Virus record (IMG/VR): IMGVR_UViG_3300024255_001563
Span: 124,001 to 188,000 of that record
Direction: 5' to 3' (one strand)
DNA from: a virus
Length of the DNA stretch: 64,000 nt
Part shown: positions 1 to 11,207 of the stretch, one piece after another
Layout of the letters: each line of letters begins with the position of its first letter
Numbering within the stretch: position 1 is the stretch's first letter
The notes under the pieces: generated by a model
What the model was told of the DNA's origin: nothing
The model's input: the letters and a program-made list of their open reading frames with translations, nothing else
The model's database searches: none
Program-made: the position numbers and the translations under genes

Positions 1-2
1 TT

Positions 3-3000
3 AGTGCGTATAACGCATCGAGCGATGATGATACTACATTTGACAATACGTCAACAACGTTTGATAATTTATTTACAGCATTTAAAAATAAAATTAAAAT
101 TAACGGTGCGGTTTATGTTTATGACAGGATTGATAATTCGTTAATATTTGGACAAGCAATTGATTATCACACTTACTTAGATCGAGACAGTGTAGCAGAA
201 ATTGACAGATTTGGTAGAAATATTCTTGCTAAAAATAATCACATTTATGTTGCAGTTCCTGAGTATACTAACTCTAGCGGAAATACTGGAATTTTATTAG
301 ATTACAGACGTCCAGGCACTGAAAAATTATGGAGTATCCATAGAGAAAACCAACCAACTGTTGATTTAGAAAAAATTAAAAGTATTTTCTTATATGATTC
401 TAAGAAAAATGAACTTGTACAGTATCTAGATTATATTGATCCTGCACAAGGCAAAATTGCAGGTCCTGCAGATCAAGAAATTAGATATAAAACAACTGTA
501 GATCCTGCTGTTTACACACTAGGAACTAGCAATTTAGTAGTAGACGAAACATTATCATGGGGTCCTGAACAAAAAGGCAGAGTATGGTGGGATTTATCTA
601 ATGCAAAATTTTATGATGTATATCAAGGCAACTTAATATATAAAGCAAATAACTTTAATACACTGTATCCTGGAGCATCAATAGATGTTTACGAATGGGT
701 AGAAAGTAAATACACTCCTGAAGATTGGGACAAACTTTCTATCACTTCCCGAGGTGCAGCTGAAAACATCACAGGAACTACAAAATACGGAAGTGTATCA
801 TATAGTTCACGACGAGTATATGATCCTGTTGTAGGAAGTTTTACAACTTATTTTTATTATTGGGTTAAGAATAAAACAACAGTTCCTGACATATTAGGAA
901 GAAAACTATCAGTTAACGCTGTATCTAAGTTAATTGAAGATCCTAAGGGAGAACAATATAAATTTATTTCTTTTGCTGATTCGTCTTCGTTTGTGTTACA
1001 CAACTGTGGGAAGCTATTAAAAGATAGTGACATTGTTCTTAATATACAATACTGGACTACTGGAAACAAGTATTCTAATATTCATAACCAATATCAAATT
1101 GTAACCGAAGGCCTGTCAACTAGTGTGCCTAACGATACTATTATTAATAAAGTTTTTGACAGTTTAGTTGGATACGATTCTCAAGGCAGAAATGTTCCTG
1201 ATGCTACATTGTCAGTAAGAGAAAAATATGGGATACTTAACAAACCAAGACAGTCAATGTTTGTTAATAGATCAGAAGCATTAAAGCAGGTTATCGAACG
1301 TGTTAATTTAATATTCAAAGAAAATTTAATCATAGACGAAAAAGACACTTCGTTATTATTTGATAATGATCCTGCTCCAAAAATTACATCAGGTAGATAC
1401 GACACTGTTATTGACAATCATGTAGATTTACAATTTGTTAGTTCGGCAAGAGCACAAACAGCAGAGTTAACTCCAATAGTTGAAAATGGTAGAATTGTTC
1501 GTGTAGATATTGCAAATCCTGGAAGAAGCTACAAAGTTGTTCCTACATACGAAATAACAGGACAAGGCGCAGACGCTAAACTTGCAATATCGTTAAACGC
1601 ATTGGGACAAATAGATAATGTTGCAGTTTTAAATCAAGGATATAACTATAACGAAAATACAGTGATATCTGTTAGACCAATCGCTGTATTAGTTAATTCA
1701 GACGAAACTGCAAACAGTCAGTGGGCGCTTTATCATAGAATTAGTAACGAATGGATAAGAGTTGCATCTCAAGCATATGACGTTAAGTCTTATTGGGATT
1801 ACATTGATTGGTATGCCACAGATTATGATCAGTTTACTCAAGTAAATCATCTAATTGACTTTACATATAATTTGCAAGGCTTAGACGCAAATAATGGCGA
1901 TATCGTTAAGGTATTAAATGCTGGCGGCGAGGGCTGGATCTTATTAGAAAAAATTGACGAGCAAGATACTATTGACTATACTGTAAATTATAAAACAGTT
2001 GGAAAACAAAATGGTACAATTAAATTAAAAGAAACATTGTATAGTTTTGATAATAGCTTAATTGGATTTGACAATCAAACGTTTGATACACAATTCTTTG
2101 ATAAACAGCCTATTGCAGAAGTACGTATAATTTTAAAAGCACTAAAGGATAATATTTTTGTTGCAGACTTGGCAGACGAATTTAACAACCTATTCTTTGT
2201 TTGTTTGAGATATGTATTTACAGAACAAGGCTATGTTGATTGGGCGTTTAAAACTAGCTTCATAAAGGCACAACATAATGTTGGAGACCTACAACAAAAA
2301 GTAACGTTTAAAAATGACAATTTAACAAGTTTTGAGAATTATATTAACGAAGTAAAACCATATAAGTCTAAGATTAGAGAATACGTGTCAACTTATTCTA
2401 AACTAGAAAACACTTCAAATATAATTTCTGACTTTGATAGTCCGCCGCGATTTAATAGTACTACAGGAGCAATTACAGCAACAGATGTTAAAGTTGTTAA
2501 CGGGGTACTGTTTAATACAGGACAAACAGCAGTAATTGATCAATCTTGGTTAGCTAATTTAACATATGAAGTAATTGAAATCAATATAAGTGATTCGGGA
2601 GAAGGATATGTATTTCCTCCATTAATTGAAATTGAAGGAGACGCAACGGCTAAAGTATCACTAGGGCCAAATGGAATATTGTCTAAAGTAATAATTACTA
2701 ACTCCGGAAGTGGTTATATTTCAAAGCCTAATATTGTAATTAACGGGGCACTAAAAGAAGGCGGCAGACCAGCAAAGTTAGATGCAGTAATTGGAAATTC
2801 TCCTGTACGTAGCATGCATACTGTTGTTAAATTTGACAGAATATCGGGACAGTTTTTTATTACACAACTAAATGAAACTGAATCCTTTGTTGCAACAGGA
2901 TCAAAAACAGTGTTTGATTTAAAATGGCCTATGGACATGAGAACTAATACTGTTGAAGTTACGGTCGATGGCGAGCTGGTTCTTGGTAGTAATTACTCGT

Positions 3001-6000
3001 ACAACAATCTTATTAATAGAAAAGATGGGTACGATAAATTTTATGGAAGAATTGAATTTATTGATCCTCCAGCTAACGAAGTAGTAGTTGAAGTAAACTA
3101 TAAAAAATCTATCAATATGTTAGATGCTCAGGATAGAATCAATTTGTTCTATAACCCAACAGACGGGCAAATTGGTAAAGATATCAGTCAATTAATGGAC
3201 GGTGTTGATTACGGCGGCGTCGAAGTTAAGAGTTTTGAATTTGGTGCACCTCCAGGATGGGATACCGGAGACTGGTATACGGATAACTGGGATGTCTTTG
3301 ATGAAAATTACGACGACGAAAGTTTTGAAACAGACGGATCAACTTTAGTATTTGATTTAGCTAAACCTTTAGAAAGTGGCGTTACTTATAACGTTTACAT
3401 TAATGGTACTAGAGTCGACGATAGCAACTGGGACGGAACATCATCGGTAGAATCTAATCCCTACGCATTTATGGCGCCGCTTATCGGTGATGGGGTTACT
3501 GATACATTAGTATTTGATAATGAAATTAGATTCCGCCAAGTTGTAGACGAACTAGATAATGGTAGCGGCAATGATAATCCTCCAGGAAATATTATTACTA
3601 TTCGCAGAGCAACGTCAGATGGAAGCCAAGAAGTTAGCGGGTCGTCTTATGACACTGCACTAACAGGAGGCGACTTAGCTTATACTACCGCAACAGGCAT
3701 ATCGGCAGAAGATATTAATATTGACGGTGACGGATTTGTAACTCCGACTACTTCAAAAGGTCCAGAAGAAGTTGTCCCAGGACAGATAATGGATACTCTT
3801 GATATTACTGTTTACGAACGTCCAAACAGCGGTACTGGTGTTATAGAAGTTGACAACTTTAAAGGTGATGGACAAACACAAGAATTTAATTTAACACAAA
3901 CACCAATCTCTTTACAAAGTGTAATAGTTAAGAAGAATTATATAATTGTTAATCCAGCTGAGTATAGAGTTGATATTCCAAATAGCAAAGTAGTATTTTA
4001 TACTGAACCTGCTAATGGAGATAATATTTCGATTATATCTTCGAGCTTAGGAGGTACGAACTTAGTTGACTACGGCGAAACATATACAGATGCTAGTACA
4101 TACATATATGAAACTACTATTTCATATAGCAGCGAAAATACTGCATACGTAACAGTAAACGGCGTAGAATTGCCCTTTGAACTTATTGATGATAATGGCA
4201 AAACAGCAATTAAATTTAGTGAATCTCTACCAGCTAACAGACTAATACAATATGGTGTTTTTGATTCAAATATTGAAACTTTTAGCAAAATATCAATAGA
4301 TGAAATTACAGCAGATGGTTCTTCTATTAGTTACGAATTATCAAGAGCGCCGTTTGAACAACAACCTACGTCCTATTACACTGTTGTTACAGTAAACAAT
4401 GAGCGTGTTCTAAATGCAGGATATAGCGAAAGATTTATTGTAGAAGAAAGTGTACTACAGTACAAAATGAAAGTATGGCAAATACCTGTAGGATCAGTTG
4501 AAGGAACAGAACTTAAAGTGTTCTTAAACGATAGAGAACTAACATTCTTGCAAGAATGGACATACGAAGGCGCAGGCAGCTTTAATGCTAGGATTAGTCC
4601 AGATGCGCAGCCTGGAAGTACTATTATATTAAATCGCGGCGTTGCAAATGCCGGAGATGAACTAAAAGTGTTTATACTTTCGACAGGAGAATATAGATTT
4701 GGGTATTTTGATACAGATAACGATTTTGTTGACACAAGCGGAAAACAAACAGCAGCAATACTTACTCCAGTAATCGAAGATGGCGTAATAACAGAAGTTA
4801 CTATCGTTGATAGCGGACGCGGCTATAATGCTTCTTCAGGAATTTCTGCTAAATCTGATACTGGTACAGGAGCAGAACTTGAAATTACTGTAGATGAATT
4901 AGGATCAATACAAAGTGTTATTGTTAATAACGGTGGCAGAGATTACAATAGCTCTACAACAATTATTACAGAACTAGTTCCGGTACCTGCTATAATATAC
5001 TTTGATGAAACTTTCGAATCAGGAGATATTATTAAGGTTTATCAATTTACTAATCATGACGGTTTAGGTATTGAACGTGAAAAATACAATGTAGTAGAAC
5101 GTACTCAAATGACAGTTGGTACTCCTGGCTATTACGATTCTCGTTTACTTAAAAATAATTTGATTGACTTGCGTAAACAAGCAGTGAGTGTAGACTATGT
5201 ATGGATTAATGTTAATGGCAAGTGGCTAATACCGACTGCTGATTATATTTTGTTAGAAGACAAAAAACGTATTCGATTTGTTACAACACTAAATGATTAC
5301 GACATTGTAGATATCATACACTTTGCTGCACCATCTGTAAGTAATAGAATTGGCTGGAGACAGTTTAAAGATATGTTAAACAGAACTACTTATTTACGCT
5401 TGTCAAGCGAGGATGAATTTACAATAACAAGTCCTCTACATTGGTACGACAGGACTATTGAAGTAAGCGAAGGCTATGAAAATTTACCTCAGCCAACTGC
5501 TAACAGTAAGTATCCAGGCGTAATTTTCATCGACGGAGAACGAATTGAATATTTCCGCAGAGAAGACAATATTTTAAAACAGCTTCGTAGAGGAACAATG
5601 GGAACTGGAGTTAAAGACATTTATATTGCTGGTACAACAATGTATAATCAGGGAATCGATAGTGTTATTCCTTATAAAGATGAAGAGGATCGGTTTAGTG
5701 TTACTTCTGGAAAATACACAGATATGACTACCTATTATCCGGACACTGAATCTGAAATTGTTGTTGATACTATTACATATGACTTTAACAATAATACAGT
5801 GTTTCCGGTAAGAGTTGCAGACGTATACGAACAAATTGCAACAGTTACTGGTAGCGGTTTTAGATCAGGTGTACAGGTGTTTATGCAGGATGCAGAAGGA
5901 ATTTCGAGAGAGCTAGAAAAGGTATCAAGTACAGATACTGAAATTCAATTCCATACAGAGACAATGCCTGTAGGAGCATATGATTTAGTAATTTATAACC

Positions 6001-6509
6001 CAAGAGAAGAAGCACCGGCTGTTAGAGCTGCCGAAAGTTTAGTATTACCTAAGTTTTTGCCATATGTGCAAATACTAGTAGATTTTAATCCTGAAGCATT
6101 TACTGACGTTGTAACTAATCCGACAGAAACTGGAGACTGGTACAAGGCACCGTTTGATGAAGGCGGGATACCAACAGAATACTGGCAAGCACTAAACATT
6201 GAAGTATTTTCAAATGGACGTAGACTGCGTAAAAATCCTGTTACAGTGTATGATGTAAACAGTGGGCAGTTTAGCCCGGACGGCGATATACAGCTCGAAG
6301 CTGAATTTGCAGTTAATAAAAACGAAGGAGCATATGTGCGTCTAACTACGCCACCGGCACCTGAAACTACACTAACTATAGTTAGAAAGCTTGGCGAAGA
6401 ATGGAGAGAGATTGAAACAACTAGTCCTCTAACGTTTAAACCACTAGGAAATTCCAACACGGAAGTAGCAACTTTCTTGCGTGGGAAGACAATTAATTTA
6501 CCGCGATAA
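3..6509 (+). CDS. giant virion structural protein (5' end outside window)
   Basis: The frame is open from the first complete codon at position 3, with no stop up to the TAA at 6507-6509, so at least 2168 residues are present and the true start lies upstream; the GTG at 993 is internal. Three glycine-tyrosine repeat blocks (about 1450-1670, 2575-2750 and 4760-4980), each with two copies of a G-x-G-Y turn followed by a P-x-I-type strand, suggest beta-rich modules. An IPT/TIG-like Ig fold lies near 5820-6040. Late location and the fibre genes that follow point to a tail or baseplate-associated virion protein. I cannot assign it to a named T4 gene. Confidence 0.8.
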   Translation, partial: SAYNASSDDDTTFDNTSTTFDNLFTAFKNKIKINGAVYVYDRIDNSLIFGQAIDYHTYLDRDSVAEIDRFGRNILAKNNHIYVAVPEYTNSSGNTGILLDYRRPGTEKLWSIHRENQPTVDLEKIKSIFLYDSKKNELVQYLDYIDPAQGKIAGPADQEIRYKTTVDPAVYTLGTSNLVVDETLSWGPEQKGRVWWDLSNAKFYDVYQGNLIYKANNFNTLYPGASIDVYEWVESKYTPEDWDKLSITSRGAAENITGTTKYGSVSYSSRRVYDPVVGSFTTYFYYWVKNKTTVPDILGRKLSVNAVSKLIEDPKGEQYKFISFADSSSFVLHNCGKLLKDSDIVLNIQYWTTGNKYSNIHNQYQIVTEGLSTSVPNDTIINKVFDSLVGYDSQGRNVPDATLSVREKYGILNKPRQSMFVNRSEALKQVIERVNLIFKENLIIDEKDTSLLFDNDPAPKITSGRYDTVIDNHVDLQFVSSARAQTAELTPIVENGRIVRVDIANPGRSYKVVPTYEITGQGADAKLAISLNALGQIDNVAVLNQGYNYNENTVISVRPIAVLVNSDETANSQWALYHRISNEWIRVASQAYDVKSYWDYIDWYATDYDQFTQVNHLIDFTYNLQGLDANNGDIVKVLNAGGEGWILLEKIDEQDTIDYTVNYKTVGKQNGTIKLKETLYSFDNSLIGFDNQTFDTQFFDKQPIAEVRIILKALKDNIFVADLADEFNNLFFVCLRYVFTEQGYVDWAFKTSFIKAQHNVGDLQQKVTFKNDNLTSFENYINEVKPYKSKIREYVSTYSKLENTSNIISDFDSPPRFNSTTGAITATDVKVVNGVLFNTGQTAVIDQSWLANLTYEVIEINISDSGEGYVFPPLIEIEGDATAKVSLGPNGILSKVIITNSGSGYISKPNIVINGALKEGGRPAKLDAVIGNSPVRSMHTVVKFDRISGQFFITQLNETESFVATGSKTVFDLKWPMDMRTNTVEVTVDGELVLGSNYSYNNLINRKDGYDKFYGRIEFIDPPANEVVVEVNYKKSINMLDAQDRINLFYNPTDGQIGKDISQLMDGVDYGGVEVKSFEFGAPPGWDTGDWYTDNWDVFDENYDDESFETDGSTLVFDLAKPLESGVTYNVYINGTRVDDSNWDGTSSVESNPYAFMAPLIGDGVTDTLVFDNEIRFRQVVDELDNGSGNDNPPGNIITIRRATSDGSQEVSGSSYDTALTGGDLAYTTATGISAEDINIDGDGFVTPTTSKGPEEVVPGQIMDTLDITVYERPNSGTGVIEVDNFKGDGQTQEFNLTQTPISLQSVIVKKNYIIVNPAEYRVDIPNSKVVFYTEPANGDNISIISSSLGGTNLVDYGETYTDASTYIYETTISYSSENTAYVTVNGVELPFELIDDNGKTAIKFSESLPANRLIQYGVFDSNIETFSKISIDEITADGSSISYELSRAPFEQQPTSYYTVVTVNNERVLNAGYSERFIVEESVLQYKMKVWQIPVGSVEGTELKVFLNDRELTFLQEWTYEGAGSFNARISPDAQPGSTIILNRGVANAGDELKVFILSTGEYRFGYFDTDNDFVDTSGKQTAAILTPVIEDGVITEVTIVDSGRGYNASSGISAKSDTGTGAELEITVDELGSIQSVIVNNGGRDYNSSTTIITELVPVPAIIYFDETFESGDIIKVYQFTNHDGLGIEREKYNVVERTQMTVGTPGYYDSRLLKNNLIDLRKQAVSVDYVWINVNGKWLIPTADYILLEDKKRIRFVTTLNDYDIVDIIHFAAPSVSNRIGWRQFKDMLNRTTYLRLSSEDEFTITSPLHWYDRTIEVSEGYENLPQPTANSKYPGVIFIDGERIEYFRREDNILKQLRRGTMGTGVKDIYIAGTTMYNQGIDSVIPYKDEEDRFSVTSGKYTDMTTYYPDTESEIVVDTITYDFNNNTVFPVRVADVYEQIATVTGSGFRSGVQVFMQDAEGISRELEKVSSTDTEIQFHTETMPVGAYDLVIYNPREEAPAVRAAESLVLPKFLPYVQILVDFNPEAFTDVVTNPTETGDWYKAPFDEGGIPTEYWQALNIEVFSNGRRLRKNPVTVYDVNSGQFSPDGDIQLEAEFAVNKNEGAYVRLTTPPAPETTLTIVRKLGEEWREIETTSPLTFKPLGNSNTEVATFLRGKTINLPR

Positions 6510-6512
6510 ATA
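6505..6512 (+). promoter_or_regulatory. T4-type late promoter box
   Basis: GATAAATA overlaps the stop codon of the giant structural gene. It sits 18 bases before the ATG at 6531, with an AGGAAAC ribosome binding site between. The sequence after the box (CTATGACA) resembles that after the box at 11208. Confidence 0.6.
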
Positions 6513-6530
6513 CTATGACAGGAAACTTAC

Positions 6531-7145
6531 ATGGCAGATAATTTTAAAGACACACAAGGAATAATGTTGCAAGGACACATTAAGATTCACGACCCGGAAA
6601 GCGGTGAAGTTCTTATTAACAAACGTAACGCTATTCATTATGAAAATATGAGTATTGCTCTTGCTGAGAGTTTAAGTAACTCAGGCGAAGGCTGGATTAA
6701 CGAGATGAGTTTTGGTAATGGAGGTACGTCAGTAGATCCAACAGGCGTCATTACATACTTAACTCCAAATAGCTCCGGAGTAAATGCAAGTTTATATAAT
6801 CAAACATTTACAAAAGTTGTAGATGACAGGAGTGTAAACAACATTGACCCTGCACGTAACAAAACAGAAATACGTCATGTTAGCGGTACTAACTACACTG
6901 ACATACTTGTTACTTGTTTGTTAGATTACGGTGAACCAGACGGGCAAGACGCATTTGATACAGCATCAAACGCAGATAATTTATATGTATTTGACGAATT
7001 AGGACTTAAAAGTTATTCTGCAGACGGTACTAGCAGACTATTAACGCATGTTATTTTTCATCCAGTTCAAAAGTCTTTAAATAGGCTTATACAAATTGAC
7101 TATACTGTAAGAATACAGAGTTTAACTGGTTTTAACGAGGGGTAA
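6531..7145 (+). CDS. phage structural protein, 204 aa
   Basis: Between the giant structural protein and the tail-fibre trio, with an AGGAAAC ribosome binding site before the ATG and its own late-type box at 6505. The N-terminus reads as a short beta-rich module (GHIKIHDPESGEVLINKRNA) followed by a region with the wording of marine myovirus tail proteins (EMSFGNGGTSVDPTG). No enzymatic motif, signal peptide or membrane segment is visible. Position and composition support a virion, probably tail or fibre-attachment, role; the exact part is unknown. Confidence 0.65.
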   Translation: MADNFKDTQGIMLQGHIKIHDPESGEVLINKRNAIHYENMSIALAESLSNSGEGWINEMSFGNGGTSVDPTGVITYLTPNSSGVNASLYNQTFTKVVDDRSVNNIDPARNKTEIRHVSGTNYTDILVTCLLDYGEPDGQDAFDTASNADNLYVFDELGLKSYSADGTSRLLTHVIFHPVQKSLNRLIQIDYTVRIQSLTGFNEG

Positions 7146-7148
7146 TAG

Positions 7149-9242
7149 ATGTCATATACAATTAGTTACACTGACCTAGCAAAAGAAGGCACAATTACAG
7201 TACAAGATGGTACTATTAACGATCAAACTACGTTAAAACTACCCGGAAGAAACACAACTTCTTATGGTGCTGTTATTGCAGAAAACTTTCTGCATCTATT
7301 AGAAAACTTTGCTGCTACAATAGAACCTGCAAATCCTATAGAAGGACAAATATGGTATAATAATTCAGTTGACGAAGAGCAACTGTTTATGTATAACGGA
7401 ACAAATTGGGTTCCGGCTAGCGGAATTACAAAGTCAATTGGTACACCTGCTTTTGCACAAACAGGTGATCTTTGGGTAGATACAGATAATCAGCAGTTAT
7501 ATCTATTTACAGGCGGCGGCTGGATTTTAGTTGGTCCACAATTTAGTGAAGGTTTGTCGACTGGTGCTAGAGCAGATCAAATTGTAGGACAAGACAATGA
7601 ACTGTACAATGTATTAAGGATCGAAGTAGGCGGAGTAGTAGTAGGTATAATTTCAGGATCTGATAATCCGTTTTTACCAAAAGCAACTGTTGCAGGGTTT
7701 CCAGTAATTAATCCTGGATTTAACGTAATTAGTAGAGATACTGATGCAGACGGACTTAGCAATTTTAAATTCTTTGGAACTACAGAAAAGGCAGAGAGCT
7801 TAATTGTAAATAATCAAGTTATTCCTGCAGGAAATTTTCTTAGAGGCGACACGTTAAGCATAACAGATTCTCCAATTAATGTTCAAAATAACTCAGGTAT
7901 CAACTATGGAGTTAACGGAGAACTAACAATCGGTGTTGAAGGGCAAGCAGGTATTATTCAACATAATATTGGCGGATCAAATATTGACATGCGTGTTAGG
8001 AATAACAATCAAACACGAACAGTAGTACGAGTAGATTCAAATCTACGTGTTGGTGTAAATACAGAAGCCCCAGAAGAAGCATTAGATGTAGTAGGTAATG
8101 TACAGTCTAGTGGTAATTTATATGTTAACGCAACTACACAAAGTACTACAATTAATAATGGTGCGTTAATTGTTAGAGGCGGCACAGCCGTTAAGTTAAA
8201 TCTTAATGTAGGCGGCGAAACAGAGTTAAGTAATTTGCTTACTACCCGAGAAATTGTACCCGATGACAATAGTATCCGAGATATAGGCACCTCACAGAAT
8301 CAATATAAACACATTTATGCAAACAGACTGTTTGGCGACATTACTGGTACAGTAACAGGTAAAGTAAATGGTCCGTCTACGGAAACAGATAAATTAACCT
8401 CGCGTACTACATTTATTATGGAAGGCGATGTATCAACAGTTGTTCCTGTTGAGTTTGACGGCAGTTATCAAGATCCTAATTTTAACAATGGTCAAAACGT
8501 TGACGGAGAGCCGCTGGCGGTGGGAGAACAGCCGTTACAGAAAAAGTTTCGAACTGAAATATCAAACCAGTTTATTTCGGGCAAAACACAAGAATTTGAT
8601 GTTGCTAGCAACGATTTGCTACTATTTGACGATCAAGAAGGCGACAGTCCGGGACTAAAACATGTTACTAAAAGTGATTTATTAAAAACAATACCAAGAA
8701 ACCCTCCAGGGATAATTCTTCCTTACGGTGGAAATGTAGCTCCTACAGGATGGCTGTTATGCGATGGTAGAGAGATTAACAAAGACGAATGGCAAGCGTT
8801 GTTTTCAGCAATTGGTTATAATTTTAAATCTGAATCTCAAGTACAAAACAATTATTTTGCAATACCTGATTTACGAGGAAGAATGCCATTAGGTGCAGAC
8901 AATATGGGTGGCACAAGTTCAAACACTGTGCAAGCTAATTCTGCAGATGTTGTAGGCGCCAGAGACGGCGCAGAAAGCAAAACTCTTAACATAGCGCAAA
9001 TTCCTGATCACCAACACGATATGCAAGACGGAAGTAATAACCAATACTATGCATATCAAGATCGTCGAGACACAACAGTTGACGGAGTAGCAGAAGAAAC
9101 TTCTGGTGTAGGCGATGGTAATGCACAGCGTATACCTAATTCAGGCGGCATACAAGATAGAAGAGGAGCAGATACTGCGCCACTTAATATTATGCCACCG
9201 ACAGTGACAATAAATTATATTATTTACGGCGGAAGAGAATAA
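7149..9242 (+). CDS. tail fibre protein with phage tail-collar domain
   Basis: 697 residues. The N-terminal ~90 residues (GTINDQTTLKLPGRN, then ENFLHLLENFA and GQIWYNN) form a module shared with the two following genes. The middle is glycine- and asparagine-rich beta-repeat sequence. Near residue 512 a tail-collar domain begins (PPGIILPYGGNVAPTGWLLC, then PDLRGRMPLGAD), the family found in T4 short-tail-fibre-like proteins and other receptor-binding fibres. The last ~120 residues contain a His/Asp/Gln-rich tip (IPDHQHDMQDG). The start is supported by AGGGG just upstream. It overlaps the next gene by one base (TAATG). Likely a receptor-facing distal fibre. Confidence 0.8.
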   Translation: MSYTISYTDLAKEGTITVQDGTINDQTTLKLPGRNTTSYGAVIAENFLHLLENFAATIEPANPIEGQIWYNNSVDEEQLFMYNGTNWVPASGITKSIGTPAFAQTGDLWVDTDNQQLYLFTGGGWILVGPQFSEGLSTGARADQIVGQDNELYNVLRIEVGGVVVGIISGSDNPFLPKATVAGFPVINPGFNVISRDTDADGLSNFKFFGTTEKAESLIVNNQVIPAGNFLRGDTLSITDSPINVQNNSGINYGVNGELTIGVEGQAGIIQHNIGGSNIDMRVRNNNQTRTVVRVDSNLRVGVNTEAPEEALDVVGNVQSSGNLYVNATTQSTTINNGALIVRGGTAVKLNLNVGGETELSNLLTTREIVPDDNSIRDIGTSQNQYKHIYANRLFGDITGTVTGKVNGPSTETDKLTSRTTFIMEGDVSTVVPVEFDGSYQDPNFNNGQNVDGEPLAVGEQPLQKKFRTEISNQFISGKTQEFDVASNDLLLFDDQEGDSPGLKHVTKSDLLKTIPRNPPGIILPYGGNVAPTGWLLCDGREINKDEWQALFSAIGYNFKSESQVQNNYFAIPDLRGRMPLGADNMGGTSSNTVQANSADVVGARDGAESKTLNIAQIPDHQHDMQDGSNNQYYAYQDRRDTTVDGVAEETSGVGDGNAQRIPNSGGIQDRRGADTAPLNIMPPTVTINYIIYGGRE

Positions 9243-11203
9243 TGAGTTATAAAATTAACAAAACAAATGGAGAATTGTTAGTAGATCTAGTAGATGGACA
9301 AATTGACACTACGTCAACTGATATAACTCTTATAGGACGTAATTATAAAGGGTTTGGCGAATTAGTTAATGAAAATTTTGTCAAAGTCATGGAAAACTTT
9401 GCCAAGTCAAGTGCTCCAGGAGCTCCTCTTGTAGGACAATTATGGTATGATACTGCTGAAGAAAGATTAAAGGTATATACAGGAGAAACATTTAAGACAG
9501 CATCTGGAGCATTAGTCAGTCAGACACAGCCTAATCTTGTAACAGGTGACATTTGGATTGATAGTTTCAATAATAAACTTTACTTTTACGACGGCGAAGA
9601 TATTGTATTAGTTGGCCCGCAGTACAGTGCGCAACAGGGCAAAACAATTGTAGAAGCTGCAACTATTATTGACGAAACAGGCCAAGACCAAACAGTTTTA
9701 TATATGTACATAGGTGGATTGTTAACAGGAATATATTCTAGAACAGAATTTAGACCGTCGCTTAACATTACTGGATTCCCAATAGATATTGATGATACAA
9801 ATATTCCTAAAAGACAATTGATTAAAACAGGATTTAATCCTGTTAGTGCTGATTTTGTATGGCAGGGTACTGCAAAGAGTACACAGTCATTGATTAGTGC
9901 TGGCGGCGAAGCATTTACAGATGCTAACTTTATGAAAACTGACAGTGACACTAGCACAAGTGGATCTCTTGCAGTTAAAGACGAGCGTGGACTAACCGTT
10001 GGTAAAAACGATAATGTTTATGCTGCATTACGTGTAGACACTGGCGATATTACTACGCTCGAGTCACAGCAAGGTAATAAAGATTTTGTTATTCGAACAA
10101 AACGTGGTAGTAACTATGATAATGTATTTTATGTTAAATCTGCGGTAAAGCGTGTAGGTATTCTTACAAATACTCCAGCATTTGGATTTGACGTTAATAC
10201 CGATGCTAGAATAAGTGGAGAGCTAACAGTTGACGGAAACTTAACTGTAAAGGGTGATAGTACTTTTCTTCAAACAGAAACATTACAAGTTGAAGACAAA
10301 AACATTGAATTATCAATAGACGCTGCGGGACTTCCAGCAGGCAACGACACTGTTGCAGATTTAGGTGGTGTTACTTTAAAATCAACCGACGGCGATAAAA
10401 CAATATATTGGTCAAACACTACTCAAAACTGGACTGTTGATCAAAACTTTGATTTAGAAACAGGTTTAGCTTATAAAATTAACAACATAACAAAACTATC
10501 TGATGACAGATTACATAATTCTGTTTTATATGCAGACGGATTAATACGTGTTGGTACATTACAATACTTAAATGTAGATCAATTTAACTTTTTAAATTCT
10601 ACAATGACTACAACAAGTCCTCTAAGCATAGTATCTAATGGTACTATTACAGTTAACAACAAATTAATTACGGGTGTATCAACGCCAATAAGTCCACGGG
10701 TAGCTGCAAGAGATACTCTTACAGAAACTACAGACAGTGCAGTAGTTACTAAGCAGTATGTAGATGCAGAAATAAAAGCAGAGCCATTAGTTACATCTCT
10801 AGATGTAACAGGTTATGCAGATCCTGAATCAAACTTTGCTGCCAACGGACCGTACAATAACGTTAAAGCAATATTAGAACAACTTTATAGTGCTGCTGAT
10901 AAGGAAGAAGGTACCTTTGCTAAGGTTTATTGTACAAACTATGTTAATACTACAGTTACAAACATTGACGTTGATCAATTAGTTGATGATCCGGATAATC
11001 CGGGCGGTCCTCAAATTAGTGCTGTTCGTAAATCTTATATTGCTGTAGACAAGGATGGAAATCTAAGTGACGAATCAGTAGTACAAGATATTGAGTTCTT
11101 ACCAGTATCTGCTACAGCAGGATTTATTCCGGATAGGGCAATAATGGAATTTGAAGTACAAACAAATGCATGGACGTGGCTCCGTACCAACGTACTTCCG
11201 TGA
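9242..11203 (+). CDS. tail fibre protein, paralogue without collar domain
   Basis: 653 residues, start coupled to the previous stop by TAATG. It opens with the same ~90-residue module as its neighbours (GQIDTTSTDITLIGRN, ENFVKVMENFA, GQLWYDT), followed by a second GDIWIDSFNNKLYFYDG-type strand pair. The central part (SGELTVDGNLTVKGD) has the repeated gain of T/V/N/G strands typical of trimeric fibre shafts. The C-terminal 200 residues include a TKQYVDAEI segment common in marine phage fibres. No tail-collar or peptidase motif is seen. Probably a structural fibre segment; its host target is unknown. Confidence 0.7.
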   Translation: MSYKINKTNGELLVDLVDGQIDTTSTDITLIGRNYKGFGELVNENFVKVMENFAKSSAPGAPLVGQLWYDTAEERLKVYTGETFKTASGALVSQTQPNLVTGDIWIDSFNNKLYFYDGEDIVLVGPQYSAQQGKTIVEAATIIDETGQDQTVLYMYIGGLLTGIYSRTEFRPSLNITGFPIDIDDTNIPKRQLIKTGFNPVSADFVWQGTAKSTQSLISAGGEAFTDANFMKTDSDTSTSGSLAVKDERGLTVGKNDNVYAALRVDTGDITTLESQQGNKDFVIRTKRGSNYDNVFYVKSAVKRVGILTNTPAFGFDVNTDARISGELTVDGNLTVKGDSTFLQTETLQVEDKNIELSIDAAGLPAGNDTVADLGGVTLKSTDGDKTIYWSNTTQNWTVDQNFDLETGLAYKINNITKLSDDRLHNSVLYADGLIRVGTLQYLNVDQFNFLNSTMTTTSPLSIVSNGTITVNNKLITGVSTPISPRVAARDTLTETTDSAVVTKQYVDAEIKAEPLVTSLDVTGYADPESNFAANGPYNNVKAILEQLYSAADKEEGTFAKVYCTNYVNTTVTNIDVDQLVDDPDNPGGPQISAVRKSYIAVDKDGNLSDESVVQDIEFLPVSATAGFIPDRAIMEFEVQTNAWTWLRTNVLP

Positions 11204-11207
11204 AACA

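Noticed and set aside
5993-6460. 155-aa antisense frame in the giant structural gene
   Set aside because: Shadow of the sense coding sequence: no ribosome binding site and a Ser/Val-rich composition typical of antisense frames.
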